NCBI RefSeq assembly: GCF_019112545.1
Contig: NW_025064895.1
Location: 922,049 to 986,048, forward strand
DNA: 64,000 nucleotides
Source of the DNA: Guyanagaster necrorhizus
Lineage: Eukaryota; Basidiomycota; Agaricomycetes; Agaricales; Physalacriaceae
Direction of reading: 5' to 3'
Part shown: one piece after another, positions 34,506-47,960 of the stretch
Position numbering within the stretch: position 1 is the stretch's first letter
Layout: each line of letters starts with the position of its first letter
Program-made: the position numbers and the translations under genes
The notes under the pieces: model-generated
The model's database searches: none
Told to the model about the DNA's origin: nothing
The model's input: only the letters and a program-made list of their open reading frames with translations

Positions 34506-37460
34506 TCACTCTCACCTTAAGACCATCATTCTGATAGATTAATTGATGGAGATTTTATAGTCATAAATGGCATTATCCACATTCAGGTCCCACTCATGGA
34601 TCCATTGATTGGATTCAGATTTATAGCCCTTCTATTTAATGAGGTAGTAAATCACAGTGCAACTGCCATCTTTACAGGCTCAAACTTTTCAGAGTTTATG
34701 ATTTAAAATTTGTTTGACTTTATAGTGTTCTTCATCTTCAATAGGATCAGTTCAGGGGGAGGTGGAGCTTTCTAGTTAGGGAAGACAGATGCAATATATA
34801 GTGTAAGGAGTGTTTCATTGAAGACTAGATGTATGCACCAGGTGTTAGGCAGCTATAAGTGGTATGCAAAAGTGCCAACTTTTGCAAGGACAGAAAAGGG
34901 TCCAGTGCATTTGTCAGTGAGTTTGCATTTCAGGTGAGGGAGATAAAGATTGCTGATGTCAAGCCAGACCTTGTCATTGATGGAGTATTCATGGGCAGGC
35001 TGTTGGTGTTTATCATATTGTGCCTTCATAGTAGCAGTAGCCTTCTCAAGAGTAATGTGTGTCTTGGTGTGAATGGCAGACATGAGTTGCATGAAGTCAG
35101 AAGATATGGGAGTCATAGTATTGTGTTGGCTAGTGACCATGATGTGGGGATGATGGCCATGATTGACAAAGAAAGAGATCTTGTTGGTTGTGGAATGAAT
35201 GTGGTTATTATGTTAGAATGTCACCAGGATAAGCCACTTCATCCAATTATCCTGTCTGTGATTGATGAACATCTGGAGGTATTTCTTGATTTTTTGATTG
35301 ACATACTCAGTTTGTCCATCAGTTTGTGGGTGATAAGTGGTCAATGCATTGCTTTAGATGTTGAGAAGGCAGTAAAGATCATCAAGGAACTTTGAGATGA
35401 ATTGCAGACCATAGTCCAAGATGATAACTTAGAGCATTCTGTATTTCATATAAACCTCATTGTGTAATATCTTTGCCCATCCCTTGGAAGACAGTTCTGT
35501 TGAATATGTGATAGGAATGATCACCTTTGAGAATCAATCAGCAATGACAATAATAGCATCATAGCCATTACAGTCTGGGAGTCTGATAATCATGTCAACC
35601 AAAACATGTTTATAGTTCTATGGGAATCTTGTTTGGATGAAGTGAGATGGCTCATGCTTGTATGCTTGACTTGGTTTGTTAGTAAGTTTTGTATCCCTTA
35701 ACATATTTTTCAATGTTCTGCCCCAGTTTTGGCCACCAGTACTCTCTCAGAACCAACTTCTTTTTTTTTGTGATTCTTGAGTGTCCTGTGGTGATATAGT
35801 TATGGGATATGGCAATAATTTCTCAGAGAGTGTGGTCACAAAGAATATAGATTCAATCATTATAGTAAATTAAGTCTGTTGCTTTGGTCATACCTTATTT
35901 GTGATTGATGGAGGAGGCAATCTACTGATTCTACAGTTTCATTTGTCATATTGCACTCTTAATTCACTCATAGACTTTTTCTTCCATTGGCATAATCATG
36001 GCTCAAAAGTGTTCTGGCTTCAAGAGTGTCATTCCATCATTGTTCTCTTCTTTCTGATCATGGTCAGACCTATGACTCAATAGATCTGTCTTCTTATTTG
36101 CTGTTCCCATCTTATAGTGCAGGATGTATTGATATTAGACAAGTTCAGTAACCTAATAGGCTTGTCATCAGTTGAGTTTCTGTGGTGACCAGAAATAGCA
36201 TAGATTCTGATGATCAGTCTAGACCTTAAAGGTGTAAACAGCACTGATCAGATAATGCCTTCATTTGGTGAGTGCAATATGATGGCTAAGAGCTTCTTGT
36301 CATAAATCTTGTAGCTGTGTTTAGTAGTGGTCAGTGCCTTTGAGAGAAATGTGACAGGTTGCCATTTTCCATTCTGCTTCTATGAGAGTACTGCTCCTAT
36401 TGCTCTCTCATTTGAGTTGGCTTCAACTCAGAATCTCCTCTTCTCTGTTGATACTGCAAGTACCACATCTTCAGCTGATCACCTCTTTAGATCATCAAAT
36501 GCAGACTGTTGGGCTACTCTCTAGGTCCAGAGGGCATTTCCCATGAGTTGGGTCATAAGATGGATGATCTTGCTGTAGTGTCAGATAAATCAGCAGTAAA
36601 AGTTTGTAAAGCTGAGGAAGAATTACAATTTCTTCTTCTTGGTTGGCTTTGGCCATTCTGTTACCTCTGCCATCTTGATGGGGTCTATCTGGATGCTTTC
36701 TTTGCTGATGATCACCCTGAGATATCCAGTCTCAAGCACCTCAAACTCACACTTCTCAGCTTTGAAGAACAGCTTATGCTTCCTCATCAGCTCCAGTATC
36801 TGACAGACTAGGCATTGGCATTTGTCTCAATCCTTCAACATGATTAAGATGTCATCCATCATCCATTGGAAGGTGGCAGATGAATTGGTTAGTCCAAAGA
36901 ATATGACTGTGGGCTCAAAGAGTCTGTGGTTAGTTTGGAATGTGGCCTTCCATTCATCTCTCTCTTTAATCTGCATGTTATTGTATCTCCACTGAACATC
37001 AAGCTTAGAATAATACTGGATATCACATAGCTTGTCTATCAATTCAGAAATTAGTGGGAGAGGGTAATGGTTCTTGATCATCATTTTGTAGAGTTTCTGG
37101 TAATCTTAGACCAGTCAGAGTTTGCCATCCTTTTTTTTGATAAAGAAGAGTGATGCCATGAGGGATTTCAAGAGTCTTATTTGTCTGCTGAATAAGTTTT
37201 TCACCAGAAACTTGTCTAGCTTGATCTGTTCTGATGTACTGAGATTATACACTTTGCAATCAAGATTGGTGCTGGTATTGGGGATGAGTTTGATTGCATG
37301 ATCTCAAGGCTTCAGCTCTGGTAGTTTATTGAAGCTCTCTTTGGCAAACAGGTTATAGAAATCTTATGCTCACTCAGATACTAATTTCTCAAATATCTTA
37401 GCCTCCTTCTCATTTACCCTTGCTGCCAGATCATTGGCATGATGCACTGCTCAGACATGG

Positions 37461-40400
37461 ATCACCCAATTCAGGTCTAAAAAGAAGAAATGGACATGTG
37501 AAGACATTAGGGTGCAAATTGCTAAGCTGCAGAAGGAAGAAAAACTCAGAAAGGATACAAAGGTGAAGGAGATAAAAGATGGGGCTGACCAGTGAGCAAT
37601 TCCACTGGAGTGGCCAAAAGACTTAACAGTGTGTTGACAGTAGCCATGGGATAGACTGATAGTACTTCTATAGGAACAACTATATCTAACTTATGCATGC
37701 ATTTGAATATATCTCAAACCTTGACTATTACACACACACTGAAAGAATTGCCAGTACAAATAACTCAAATGCCTATAGGCTGAACAGAGGAAGAGACCTC
37801 CACTAAATAGCTCAAGCTGTTTAATATCAAATGGACTTGGCAGACTATTAAAGATGCCACAATAGAGGAAGCAGCAAAGGTAGTATTCAAAAACTGGGTA
37901 TATAAGATCTGAGCTGAAGTAATTGACAAAATAGTTAAAGGAATGAAGAAGGCAAAATAGTGCTGAGCCTTAGAATGGCTTGATGAACTCTGAGAACCCA
38001 GGAGATATGTCCAATGAACCAAGACTGCAGAATAAGATCTAACCATGAAAGCTCAAATCAAGACCCTCACAAATCAATCCACACATGCAGTAACAGCTCT
38101 AATTGACAGTGGTTGTACTGAGAGCTCTATAAACCATACTTTCATCAACAAGCATGGTTTATCAATAAAGGCCACAGTGGCACCTATACCTATATATAAC
38201 ACTGACAGAACAAAGAACCAAGCTGGTTCAATTACAGAATTCATCAAACTGCACTTGACTATTGGTGATTATTCAGAATGCATCAACTTGGCCATCATGG
38301 ACCTTAGGACCAAGAAGGTGTTCCTGAGCTATGACTGGCTTATTTGGCATAATCCCCTTGTCAATTGGAAGACTGAGTGAATCATATTTGTGCAATGCTA
38401 TTGTCAGAAAATCCTCTTCAAATTATCTGATGAGAACTCAGAAGATAGGTGAGATGAGGAGATAGAAGATGGTGAAACCATTCTTGCTGTTGACATGCAG
38501 CAAGCAATGCACATCCAAGCAATGCATCATGCCAATGACCTAGCTGCCAGAGCCAATGCAGAAAAGGAGAAAAGGACATTTGAAGAAATGATTCCTGAAT
38601 GGGTCTGAGACTATTAGGATTTATTCAGCAAGAAAAGCTTCAATGAATTACCAGAGCCAAAACTTTGGAATTATGCTATCAAATTAATCCCAAATACAAA
38701 TGCAAACCTTGACTGCAAAATATATCCTCTTAGCCAGCTGAAGCAATAGGAACTCAATAAGTTTTTAGATAAAAATCTCTTTAATAGGCAAATCTGACTC
38801 TCCAAGTCACCTATGGCATCCCCCTTTTTCTTCATCAAAAAGAAGAATGGGAAACTCAGACCAGTTTAGAATTACCAAAAGCTGAATGAGATGATGATTA
38901 AAAACTATTATCCTCTTTCACTCATTTCTGAATTTATAAACAAACTACAAGAAGCAAAATATTACACCAAACTGGATATCTAGTGGAAGTATAACAATGT
39001 GAGGATCAAAGAGAGTGACAAATGGAAGGTGGCATTCAGGACAAACTGAGGGCTATTTGAGTCCATGATAATGTTCTTTAAACTGATCAATTCACTTGCA
39101 ATCTTCTAATGGATAATAAACAACATCTTTAAGAATCTCATTGCCATAGAGAAGATGACTATCTATCTTGATGACATTCTTATCATGTCATAAAATCTCA
39201 AAGAACATTGACACTTAGTTTGACAAGTATTTGCACTGATAAGGAAACACAAACTTTTCCTCAAGGCTGAGAAGTGCAAGTTCAAAGTCTTGGAGATAGA
39301 ATACTTAGGGGTGATTATCAGCAAAAGAAGCATCTGAATAGATCCAGTAAAAGTAGCTAGAGTAATGGAATGACTAGTACCAACAAAGAAGAAGGAGCTA
39401 TAATCTTTCTTAGAATTCACAAACTTTTATTGCTGATTTATCTGAGATTACAGCAAGATCATTTGCTCAATGACTCAATTAACTGACAACATCCCATAGA
39501 GTTGGAGACACTTTCAGCAGACCACATTTAATGATCTCAAAAGATGGCTTGCCAAGAACATAATCCTTGCTATACCAATGCAAGAAGAAAGATTCAGAGT
39601 AGAGATAGACTCAAGCAAAGGAGCAATCAGAGCAGTACTTTCACAGAAGCAGAAGAGTATATGGTAATCAGTAGTCTTCCTCTCCAAAGCACTCATGGTC
39701 ATGGAATGCAACTACAAAATCTATGACAAGGAACTTCTTGTGATCATGCTTGCCCTTGCAGAATGGAGACACTATCTGATTAGCATGATGCAGACCTTTG
39801 AGATCTGAATGGATCACTAAAATCTTTGATGTTTCCAACTCCCTCAGAAACTCAATTGTTGACAAGCATGATAGGTCATAGAACTTTCTGAGTATGAGTA
39901 TACTCTCTATCATAAGGCTGAAACTGCAAATAAAAAAGCAGACCTCCTCAGCCAGAGACTAGATTATGATCAGAGGAATGATGATAATGAGAGAGTAACA
40001 CTATTAAAGCTTGAGCATTTCTGATCAATGATAATGCTGATGGAGGAGGAGATCTATGAGTGGATCAAGAGTGCAACCTAGAACAACAGCAAGTGGAACC
40101 AGCACATTGCTCTATTGCTAAATTACAAATATAGAATGATAAAGAAAGATAAAATGATCTGATATGATAGATGGATCTACATTTTAAGAGACCAACAACT
40201 TCATGGTGAAATCATTTCCACATGTCATGATCATGTGATAGCAGGCCATCTGAGAATTGCTAAAATCAAGGAGTTAGCATTTTGAGAGTATTGATGGCCA
40301 AAAATAGACCAAGATACCAAGTGCTATATGAAAGAGTATAAAATGTGCCAACAAAGGAGGTCAACAATTCAATCACATGCTGCCTCCCTTCACCTCAATA

Positions 40401-41615
40401 AAGTACTGCAATTGCCATAAATACATATCTCAGTTGATATAATCACTGAACCATCAGATTACAATAGCTATGATGCAATCATAGTCATTGTTGACCAGTT
40501 CTCTAAGACAATCATTCTGATTGCATGCTCAATAGAGTTAACCTTAGAAGAATAGGCCAAAATCCTCTGCAATGAAGTCTACACTAAATATAGTATGCCT
40601 CAGATTGTAATTTCAGATCAAGGACCACAGTTTGTCTCAAAATTTCTTGATGACTTGTACCAACTTTTAAACATTTGCCAAAATGCCTCTATAGCCTATC
40701 ACCCCCAGACTGATGGACAAGTGGAATGTATCAATCAAAAAATTGAAAAGTATCTCTGACTTTTTATTAACTTTTGACAAGATGATTGAGTCAAATAGTT
40801 GGTTCTTGCTGCCTTTCAGCATAATAATTATATCCACTCCACTACAGGAAAAACCCTCTTCTTTATCAACCATAGCCAACATCCTAACATCTCTCATACT
40901 AAACACACCCATATGACAACTCCCACATCTTCTGATTTTGCACATATGATGTCCAAAATTTATAAAGAGATCTAGGTTGCTCTTGAGAAGGTAGCATCCT
41001 TAATGAAAAAATAATATGATAAACATCATGCCTCCACACACACTTATAACATCACTGACAAGATTTAGTTAGATATGACCAATCTTTATCTACCTTGCTC
41101 CAAACAGAAACTTGCTGATAAATACATGGGCCTCTTTCTTATTATCACCAAAGTTAGCACTTTTATATACAAGCTCCATCTCTTTACCACTTGGAAAATT
41201 CATGATGTTTTTAATAAAATCCTTCTGACACTCTATGTGGCACTGGCATTCTCTAACCAGGAGCAGCCTCTACTGCCTGCACCAGATCTAATCGATGATA
41301 AGGAACACTATGAAATCAACCAAGTTTTGAATCATCACCTTCAAAAAATCCATACATGAGATGGCAGCTCCACAACCACTGTTGACTATCTTGTCAGTTG
41401 GAAGGGATATAGTCCCAAATCTAACCAGTGGATCAACAAAAAATGCATGAACATGGCTGATGTTATATGAGATTATAAACTATCTCTAAATTAAGCTATC
41501 AGGATGATAGTCTTAAGAAGGAGATAATATTATGATTTTTTCTTTATTTCTTCTTTATTCCTTTGAATAACCCCTATTTATGCTTAGTAAGAGTGCTTAG
41601 ACCAGTGCTTAAGAC
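37461..41615 (+). mobile_element. Ty3/gypsy chromovirus copy E4, truncated at both ends
   Basis: Plus-strand copy starting in the gag tail. It has a retropepsin with an intact active-site triad (TALIDSGCTESS, Asp-Ser-Gly at 38105-38113), RT with YLDD at 39164-39175, RNase H (about 39530-39960), the H2C2 finger and integrase (40200-41150), and a chromodomain (HYEINQVLNHHLQK, about 41310-41460). A purine tract (AAGAAGGAGATAA, 41516-41527) precedes the LTR remnant. Numerous stops, many TGA. Its 3' LTR is cut by E5. Confidence 0.85.
41528..41615 (+). mobile_element. 3' LTR remnant of E4
   Basis: The first 88 bp of an LTR (TATTATGATTTTTTC..., closely like the solo LTR at 22554), then broken by the E5 LTR at 41616. 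If E5 inserted here, the rest should appear beyond the right edge, preceded by the target copy AAGAC (41611-41615). Confidence 0.75.
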
Positions 41616-42074
41616 TGTTAGACCCAAGCATCATGTGAACAGAAACATGTGATAAACAGAAGCTGTCTTGCACTTCAGGCAGTTGTCTGAGTTCACTAAT
41701 GCACTTCTGAATCAGTATGTCACAAGACCAAGAAGAATTGGCTCAAGAGTAGAATGGTGTGAATAAACTTTAGCTTGAAGCTAGGGATTACCAGCAAGAG
41801 CAAACAGTCTTAAATACTGTACAGGGTCAGCTATTAATACTATAACTAATTGTGCATTTCTTGGTCCATTGTGCCTATTGTCCTAGGGTGTTGCTATCCT
41901 ATATAAAAGGCTGGTTGTGCATCATCAGGCAATGCTGTTGCATTGAAAGACAATGACTGACTTGGCTAGTTGTGCTGACTAAGCCTCATCTCACAGTCCT
42001 AAGTGCTTGAGTTAGGTGCTTTGACTAAGCATAAATAGGGGTTAATCTGGGAAAAGAATGGAAAAATTGTAATA
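41616..42074 (-). mobile_element. 3' LTR of E5
   Basis: 459 bp, starting TGTTAGACCCAAGC and ending AAATTGTAATA, followed by a C-run that is the polypurine tract on the element strand. It holds the conserved AGCTTCAAGCTAAAG element. Confidence 0.88.
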
Positions 42075-42099
42075 TTACCCCCCCTTTAAGACCATCATC

Positions 42100-45000
42100 C
42101 TGATGGCTTAATTAAGAGATAGTTTATATTCATGTATAGTGTCATCAGCATTCATCTGCTTTTCATTGATCTATTGATTGGTCTCTGGTCTATACTCCTT
42201 CCAGCTGATGAGATAGTCAATAGTCATTGTTGAGCCACTCTCTTTTGCACAGACTTTGCACAATTTATGGTTCAATATCTGATCAACTTCATAGTGCTTC
42301 TCATTGTCAATAAGATCTAGAGGTGGAGGTGGAGGTCGGTGTTGATTAGGGAATGCAGGTGCAATGTATGGGGTCAATAATGTCTTATTGAAGATATCAT
42401 GTATTTTCCACATTGGTGGGAGTTGCAGTTTATATGCACTTTTGCCAATCTTGGAAATGATCAGGAAAGGACTGGTGCATTTGTTGGCAAGTTTGCATTT
42501 GGATGTGAAAGATGCAGATTAGTCATATTGAGCCAGACCTTGTCATTAGTTGAGTATATGTGTGCAGCATGGTGGTGCTTGTTGTATTGCCATATCATTG
42601 CGATGACAGCTCATTTGAGTGCCACTTTAGTTTCCAAGTGAATTTTTGCTATGGTGATAGTGAAGTCAGTCAATGAGGGAGTTATAGTGCGATGTCATTC
42701 AGTTTGGGTGACGTTTGGGTGTCAGCCATAGTTCACAAAGAACAGAGTTTTTCCTATTGCTGAGTGAACTTGGTTGTTATGTTAGAATGCAGCAAGAGCC
42801 AGCCATTCCACCTAATCATCCTGTCAGTAATTTATAAAAAGCTGGAGATACTTTTCCACTTCTTGGTTTGCATGTTCCATCTGACCATCAGTTTATGGAT
42901 GGTAAGTGGTGAAGGCATTTCATTTGATGTTCAGCAGGTGGTAGAGGTTGTTGAGGAATTTTGAGATGAATTGAGGTCCCCTATCAGAAATGACCACTTG
43001 TGGCATGCCATATTTGATATATATCTCATCCTGTAAGATCTTTACTCATTCTTCAGAGGTTAATTCTGTTGAGCAGGCAATAGAGATGATTGCATTATAG
43101 CTATTACATTCTGGGAGTCTAGTAATCATATTGATGGAGATATGGGTCCATGGTGATGACAGGACCTCATTCAGATGTAGTGGTGCTGCTTGGGTTTGCA
43201 TTAATGACTTGTCTCTCTAGCAAATTTCACATGCCTTGATATATCTAGTGATGTCATTGCCTATCTTAGGCCACCAGTACTCTTGCAGCACTAATTCTTT
43301 GGTTTTGATGATGCTGAGATGGCCAGTGGTTGCATAGTCATAGTGAATGGTGATGATTTTGCCACATAGATTTTGGTCATGAGGAATATAAATCTGTCTA
43401 TCATAGCAGATGAGCTCCCCTTCTTTTGTCATTCCTTGTTTATGATTGAGAGATGGGGCCACTTGTTGATCCTATTTGTGACTGTTGTGGGTTGCACTTT
43501 TAATGCACTCATGGATTTCTTCTTCAGTTGGCATTATCATAGCTCTAAAATGTTCAGATCATAGTAATGTGACTCTCTCATTATCAGTTCCTCTCTGATC
43601 ATGATTGGCCTTTTGGCTAAGAAGATTGGCTTTTTTATTTGCTATCCCTGCTTTGTGATACAGAGTGTATTGGTATTGGCTGAGTTCAGTAACCCATCTG
43701 GCTTGATGATGATTGAGTTTCTGGGGCTGTCAGAAATAATGAAGATTTTGATAGTCTGTCCAAATTTCAAAGACTTCTGCAGCCCCAATCAGATAATATC
43801 ACTATTCCTCTAAGATAAGCATGATGGCAAGCAGCTCCTTATCATAGATTTTATAGTTCTGTTTGATAATGATAAGTGCTTTGGAGAGGAATGCGACTGG
43901 GTGCCACCTTCTATCCTGTTCTTGGGAAAGTATGACCCTAATTGCTCCTTTGCTAGAGTCAGCTTCAACTTGGAACCTCCCTTCTTGAGTTGGGATGGCA
44001 AGCACAATGTCTTTGGCCAACCATTGTTTGAGGTCATCAAAGGCAGCCCATTGAGAAGGTCTCCAGGTCCAGGGGGCATTGCCAGTTAACTGCATCATTG
44101 GCCAGATGATCTTGCTGTAATCTCAGATGAAACATCAGTAGAAGTTTGTAAATCCAAGAAATGATTGTAGTTCTTTCTTCCTGGTTGGCTCTGGCCATTT
44201 TGTCACCCCCACCATCTTGATCAGATCCATATGAATGCTTTCTTCACTTATGATGACCCCAAGATACTCAGTTTTGAGTACTTCAAACTTGCACTTCTCT
44301 GCTTTGAGGAATAATTTGTGTTTCCTCATAAGGGCTAGAACCTGTCATACTAGCTTCCTGTGCTCCTCCTTTGTCTTGGACATGATTAGGATGTCATTGA
44401 GATAAATGGTAACTTTTCCAGTGGTGATGAGGTCCTTGAAAATGTCATTCATTATCCATTGGAAAGTGGCTGGGGAATTGGTTAAGCTGAAGAACATAAC
44501 TGTTGGCTTGAACAGCCTCTGATTTGTCCTGAAGGCAGCCTTCCATTCATCCCCTTCTTTGATTCAGACACTGTTGTAATCTCATTGGACATCAAGTTTG
44601 GTGTAATATTTAACACCTCAGAGTTTATCCATGAGTTCTAAGATCAAGAGAAGGAGGTAATAGTTTTTGATTGTCATTTTGTTAAGCTTTTAATAGTCTT
44701 AGACTAGTCAAAGCTTGCCATCCTTCTTTTTGATGAAGAAGAACAGAGAAGCCATCAGAGATTTTGATGGCCAGATTCATCTGCTGGACAAGTTTTCCTC
44801 CAGGAACTTGTTGAGTTTCTGTTGTTCATTATTGCTGAGAGGATAGGTTTTACAATCTAAGTTGGCATTTGCATTTGGGATCAGCTTGATTGCATGATCT
44901 CATGGCTTTGGCTCTGGCAACTCATCAAAGCTTTCCTTCTTGAACAGGTCCCTGAAGTCTCAGGCCCATTCAGGCACCATCTCCTCAAAGGTTTTCTCCT

Positions 45001-46500
45001 CCCTACATTCATTGGCCTTGGCAGTCAGATTGTTGGTATAATAGACCATCTGCATGTGCATCTTCTGTTGGAGGTTAATGGCCAAGATGGTTTCTTCATC
45101 CTCCATTTCTTCATCCCATTGGTCTTCCAGATCTTTGTCTGGCAATTCAAATGGGATCTTTCAGCAGTGGCATCTGGCAAATGTGATTCTCTCAGTTTTC
45201 CAATTAATTAATGGGTTGTGATGTATTAGCCAGTCATAACTGAGGAAGACTTTCTTGGTTCCAAGGTCTGTCACAGCTAAGTCAATTCACTCAGAATGAT
45301 CTCTGATCAGGAGTCTCAATTCAACAAATTCAGTAATTGAGCCAGCCTGATTCTTGGTCCTGTCAGCATTGTAAACTGGAATTAGTGCCACCATAGCTCA
45401 GGTTGGAAGTTTGTGTCTGTTGATGAAGGCTTGATTAATTAAACTCCTAGTGCAGCTACTGTCGATCAGAGCAGTTACAGTATAGGTTGTTCAGAATGTA
45501 AGCATTTCAATCTGGGCTTTGGCAAGTAGGTCTCACCCAGGTGTCTTGGATTGTTGGATGAATTTTTATAGTCTGTAGAGTTCATTGAGCTATTCCAAGG
45601 CTTAGCATCATTTGGCTTCTTTTATTCCCCTGACCACTTTGCTCATGACTTCTTCAACCTGTGTTTTGTGAACCCAATTGTTAAGTATGGCTTTTGCTGC
45701 TCCTTCATTCCAGGTATCTCTGATGGCCCTCCAGGTCCATTTGGTATCAAATGGTTTGAGCCAGGTTGTGGGGCTCTCTGCCTCTGTTTGGCCCATAAGC
45801 ACTTGAGTCTTTGTTTGCAATTCATTGGTATGCAAAATAGAAGTCTGAGGTATATTTGAATGCATGATAGAGATAGGCATAGGAGTAACTACAGGAATAT
45901 TATCAGTCTGACTAGCAGCTGGGAATTACACACCACAAAGTTTCATAGCCAGCCTGGTGGAATTGCTCACTGGCTGGCTGCATCTTTTACTTCCTCCACC
46001 TTGGTTTCCTCACTAAGCACTTCTTCTTTCTTTTGTAAGTCAGCAATCTGTGCCTGGATGTCTTCTCATGTTTTCTTCTTCCTTAGGCAATTTTTTACTA
46101 TGTGGCCTTTTTGATCACAATTGAAGCATTTGCCTTCCTTCTTTATTCAGTCTATATCCATAGGTTTTCCCACTCCTGTGTACATGGTTCCAGTCTCAGT
46201 CTTCTGTGTGCCATAGATGGAGGCCATTGAGGATTCCAATGATTTTCTGGCAGTTGTCTCTGATGACTTGTTTGGAGTTGGTGGTGTTGACTTCTTTGTG
46301 TAATCTTGCAGCATTGTTAATTCTGCTTTCTGCCTTTGTTGCTTCTTGTATATCTCAATGATTTGTTCCTTCCATTTATCATAGCCATTCAGCATTAGAG
46401 CTCTGATGCCGATTGCTGAGATTATCATGATATAGAGAGGAGATCTCTCTCTTGAGGGTCTTGACCATTCTTCCATCATTTGTGATATCATCCCAAATAC
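42100..46500 (-). pseudogene. E5 gag-pol (gag finger to chromodomain)
   Basis: In element order: gag zinc knuckle CFNCDQKGHIVKNC (46087-46128); protease active site reading Asp-Ser-Ser-Cys (45455-45463) instead of Asp-Ser-Gly; RT with the catalytic box changed to YLND (44393-44404); RNase H region (44098-43650; VEADSSKGAI); H2C2 zinc finger of the integrase (43462-43217); integrase core, broken by stops; and a C-terminal chromodomain (HYEVDQILNHKL, 42310 and down). The order PR-RT-RH-IN-chromodomain is that of fungal chromoviruses. Stops and the changed protease and RT residues make it inactive. Confidence 0.85.
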
Positions 46501-47406
46501 TGACAAGCTTAGCTAATCACTCTAACTCATCAAAGTAGTCTATAGCTGCCTTGTTGGCCATCTTGTACTCCTTAATTTTCTGTTTGTGTACTTTCTGTAT
46601 GGCAGGATCAATGAATTTGTCATAGAGCATTTGTTTAAAGATAGGCCATGAGAGGTATCAATAGTGCTCCTGAGTTGACAATTGGAAGTTCAGGGAAATG
46701 AGAATCCACCACATTTTGGCCTTCTCTTTGAGATAGGAGATGGCAAAGATGACTTTGTTCATGTCTGTACTGAGGTATCCAATGTATACCTTGAAGTATT
46801 GTTCACAATCGACCAGGAATCAGTCAATGTTGTCAGAGGCCCCTTTAAAGAGGTGGGGCTTCTGTAACAAGTCAGGACAGCATTAGAGAATGGCAGCATC
46901 ATGAGGTAACATGTCTATTAGGTTGGGCTAGTTGGAAAATGGAGAGTGCTGCTATTCAGCTGGCAGTCCAGAGAATGAGTGGAGTGAGTTGTTGTCTGCA
47001 ACTGGACTCCCATGTGAGGGCTCTTCTTTTCGAACTATAACTCTATCTCATATGATGAATCCAAGCTGTACTGCTTCTGGGTTGTCCCTGACTGATTCCT
47101 TCCTGGTGCCACTCCTGCTTGCTTGGTCAGAGGGGGGCTGGACCTCTAGGATGCAGCTTTCTTTGCTGGTCCAAGAGTTTTGGTAGGAGGCTGGCATCTC
47201 CTTAGGCTGTGGTCAGGTTTGTAAGAACCATATTGCTGTTGATTAGGATGATAGGGTGGAGTACAAAAATATACTCCAGATAGAGGGTGCCATATATATA
47301 GCTCACTTTGGGGTAATGGGTGGTGATCATGGCATTGGTTGTATTGGCTTCAGCATCTGGTATGCCAGTGGCTGACAAATCTGGTCTTCTGGGTGTTTCT
47401 TGTTAT

Positions 47407-47923
47407 TGTTAAGCCCAAATTTCATGTGACTATCAACATATGATAAACTGTTCAGAACCTTGCACTTCAGATTATACTGACAGAGTTCACTGATGTGTCA
47501 ATAGAGTTGTGTAGTCAAGATGTTGCAAGTAGCTCAAGATAAAATAGTGGAGAATAAACTTTAGCTTAACACTGGAGCTACTACAGTGAAAACTGCACTA
47601 CTTAAATACTGTTCTGTTATCTAGCTATAAATAAATATTCACAAAAGATATTGTCTGTCATAGAGCTGTTACCCCTGCTGTTATCAGGCTCTTCACAAAA
47701 GCTGTTGTCTTGCTGTTATACTGTTACTGCTGTGCTGCAGTTTGAAGACAAAAGAAGCATTATCTCTCTCTTCACAGCACACAGCAGTGCAATAAGACTA
47801 TGACTGACTGGGTTGCTGACAAAGCCTTCCCATGGTCCTAAGTGCTGGCCTAAGTGTCCTGACTAAGTGAAGATAGGGGTCATTTCCAAGAGAAAAGAAA
47901 AGAAAATAGGAAAAATCATAATA
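47407..47923 (-). mobile_element. 3' LTR of E6
   Basis: 517 bp, TGTTAAGCCC to TCATAATA (last CA decayed to TA). On the element strand it has TATTTAAG (47601-47608) 35 nt before AGTGTTAAGCTAA (47561-47573), the proposed transcript start. Confidence 0.9.
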
Positions 47924-47960
47924 TTACCCTCTTCTTAAGACCATCATCCTGATGGTATAA

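Larger units (their letters stand above)
33520..37460 (-). mobile_element. Ty3/gypsy chromovirus copy E3, truncated
   Basis: Minus-strand element. Its 3' LTR (33520-34505, interrupted) is followed by chromodomain remains (about 34550-34750), integrase (34853-35600: TLEKATATMKAQYDKHQQPA), RNase H and RT (36500-37130). The RT has an internal deletion: FQWMM is joined directly to DDILIM near 36850, removing the segment before the YLDD site. The copy stops at about 37460, near the protease region, where it meets E4 head-to-head. Many TGA/TAG stops. It is dead. Confidence 0.85.

Noticed and set aside
34859..35395. 178-codon plus-strand frame inside E3
   Set aside because: Antisense to the E3 integrase, which shows recognisable motifs on the minus strand.
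44894..45211. Plus-strand frame with hydrophobic stretches inside E5
   Set aside because: Antisense of the E5 protease-RT region; the hydrophobicity is a composition effect.
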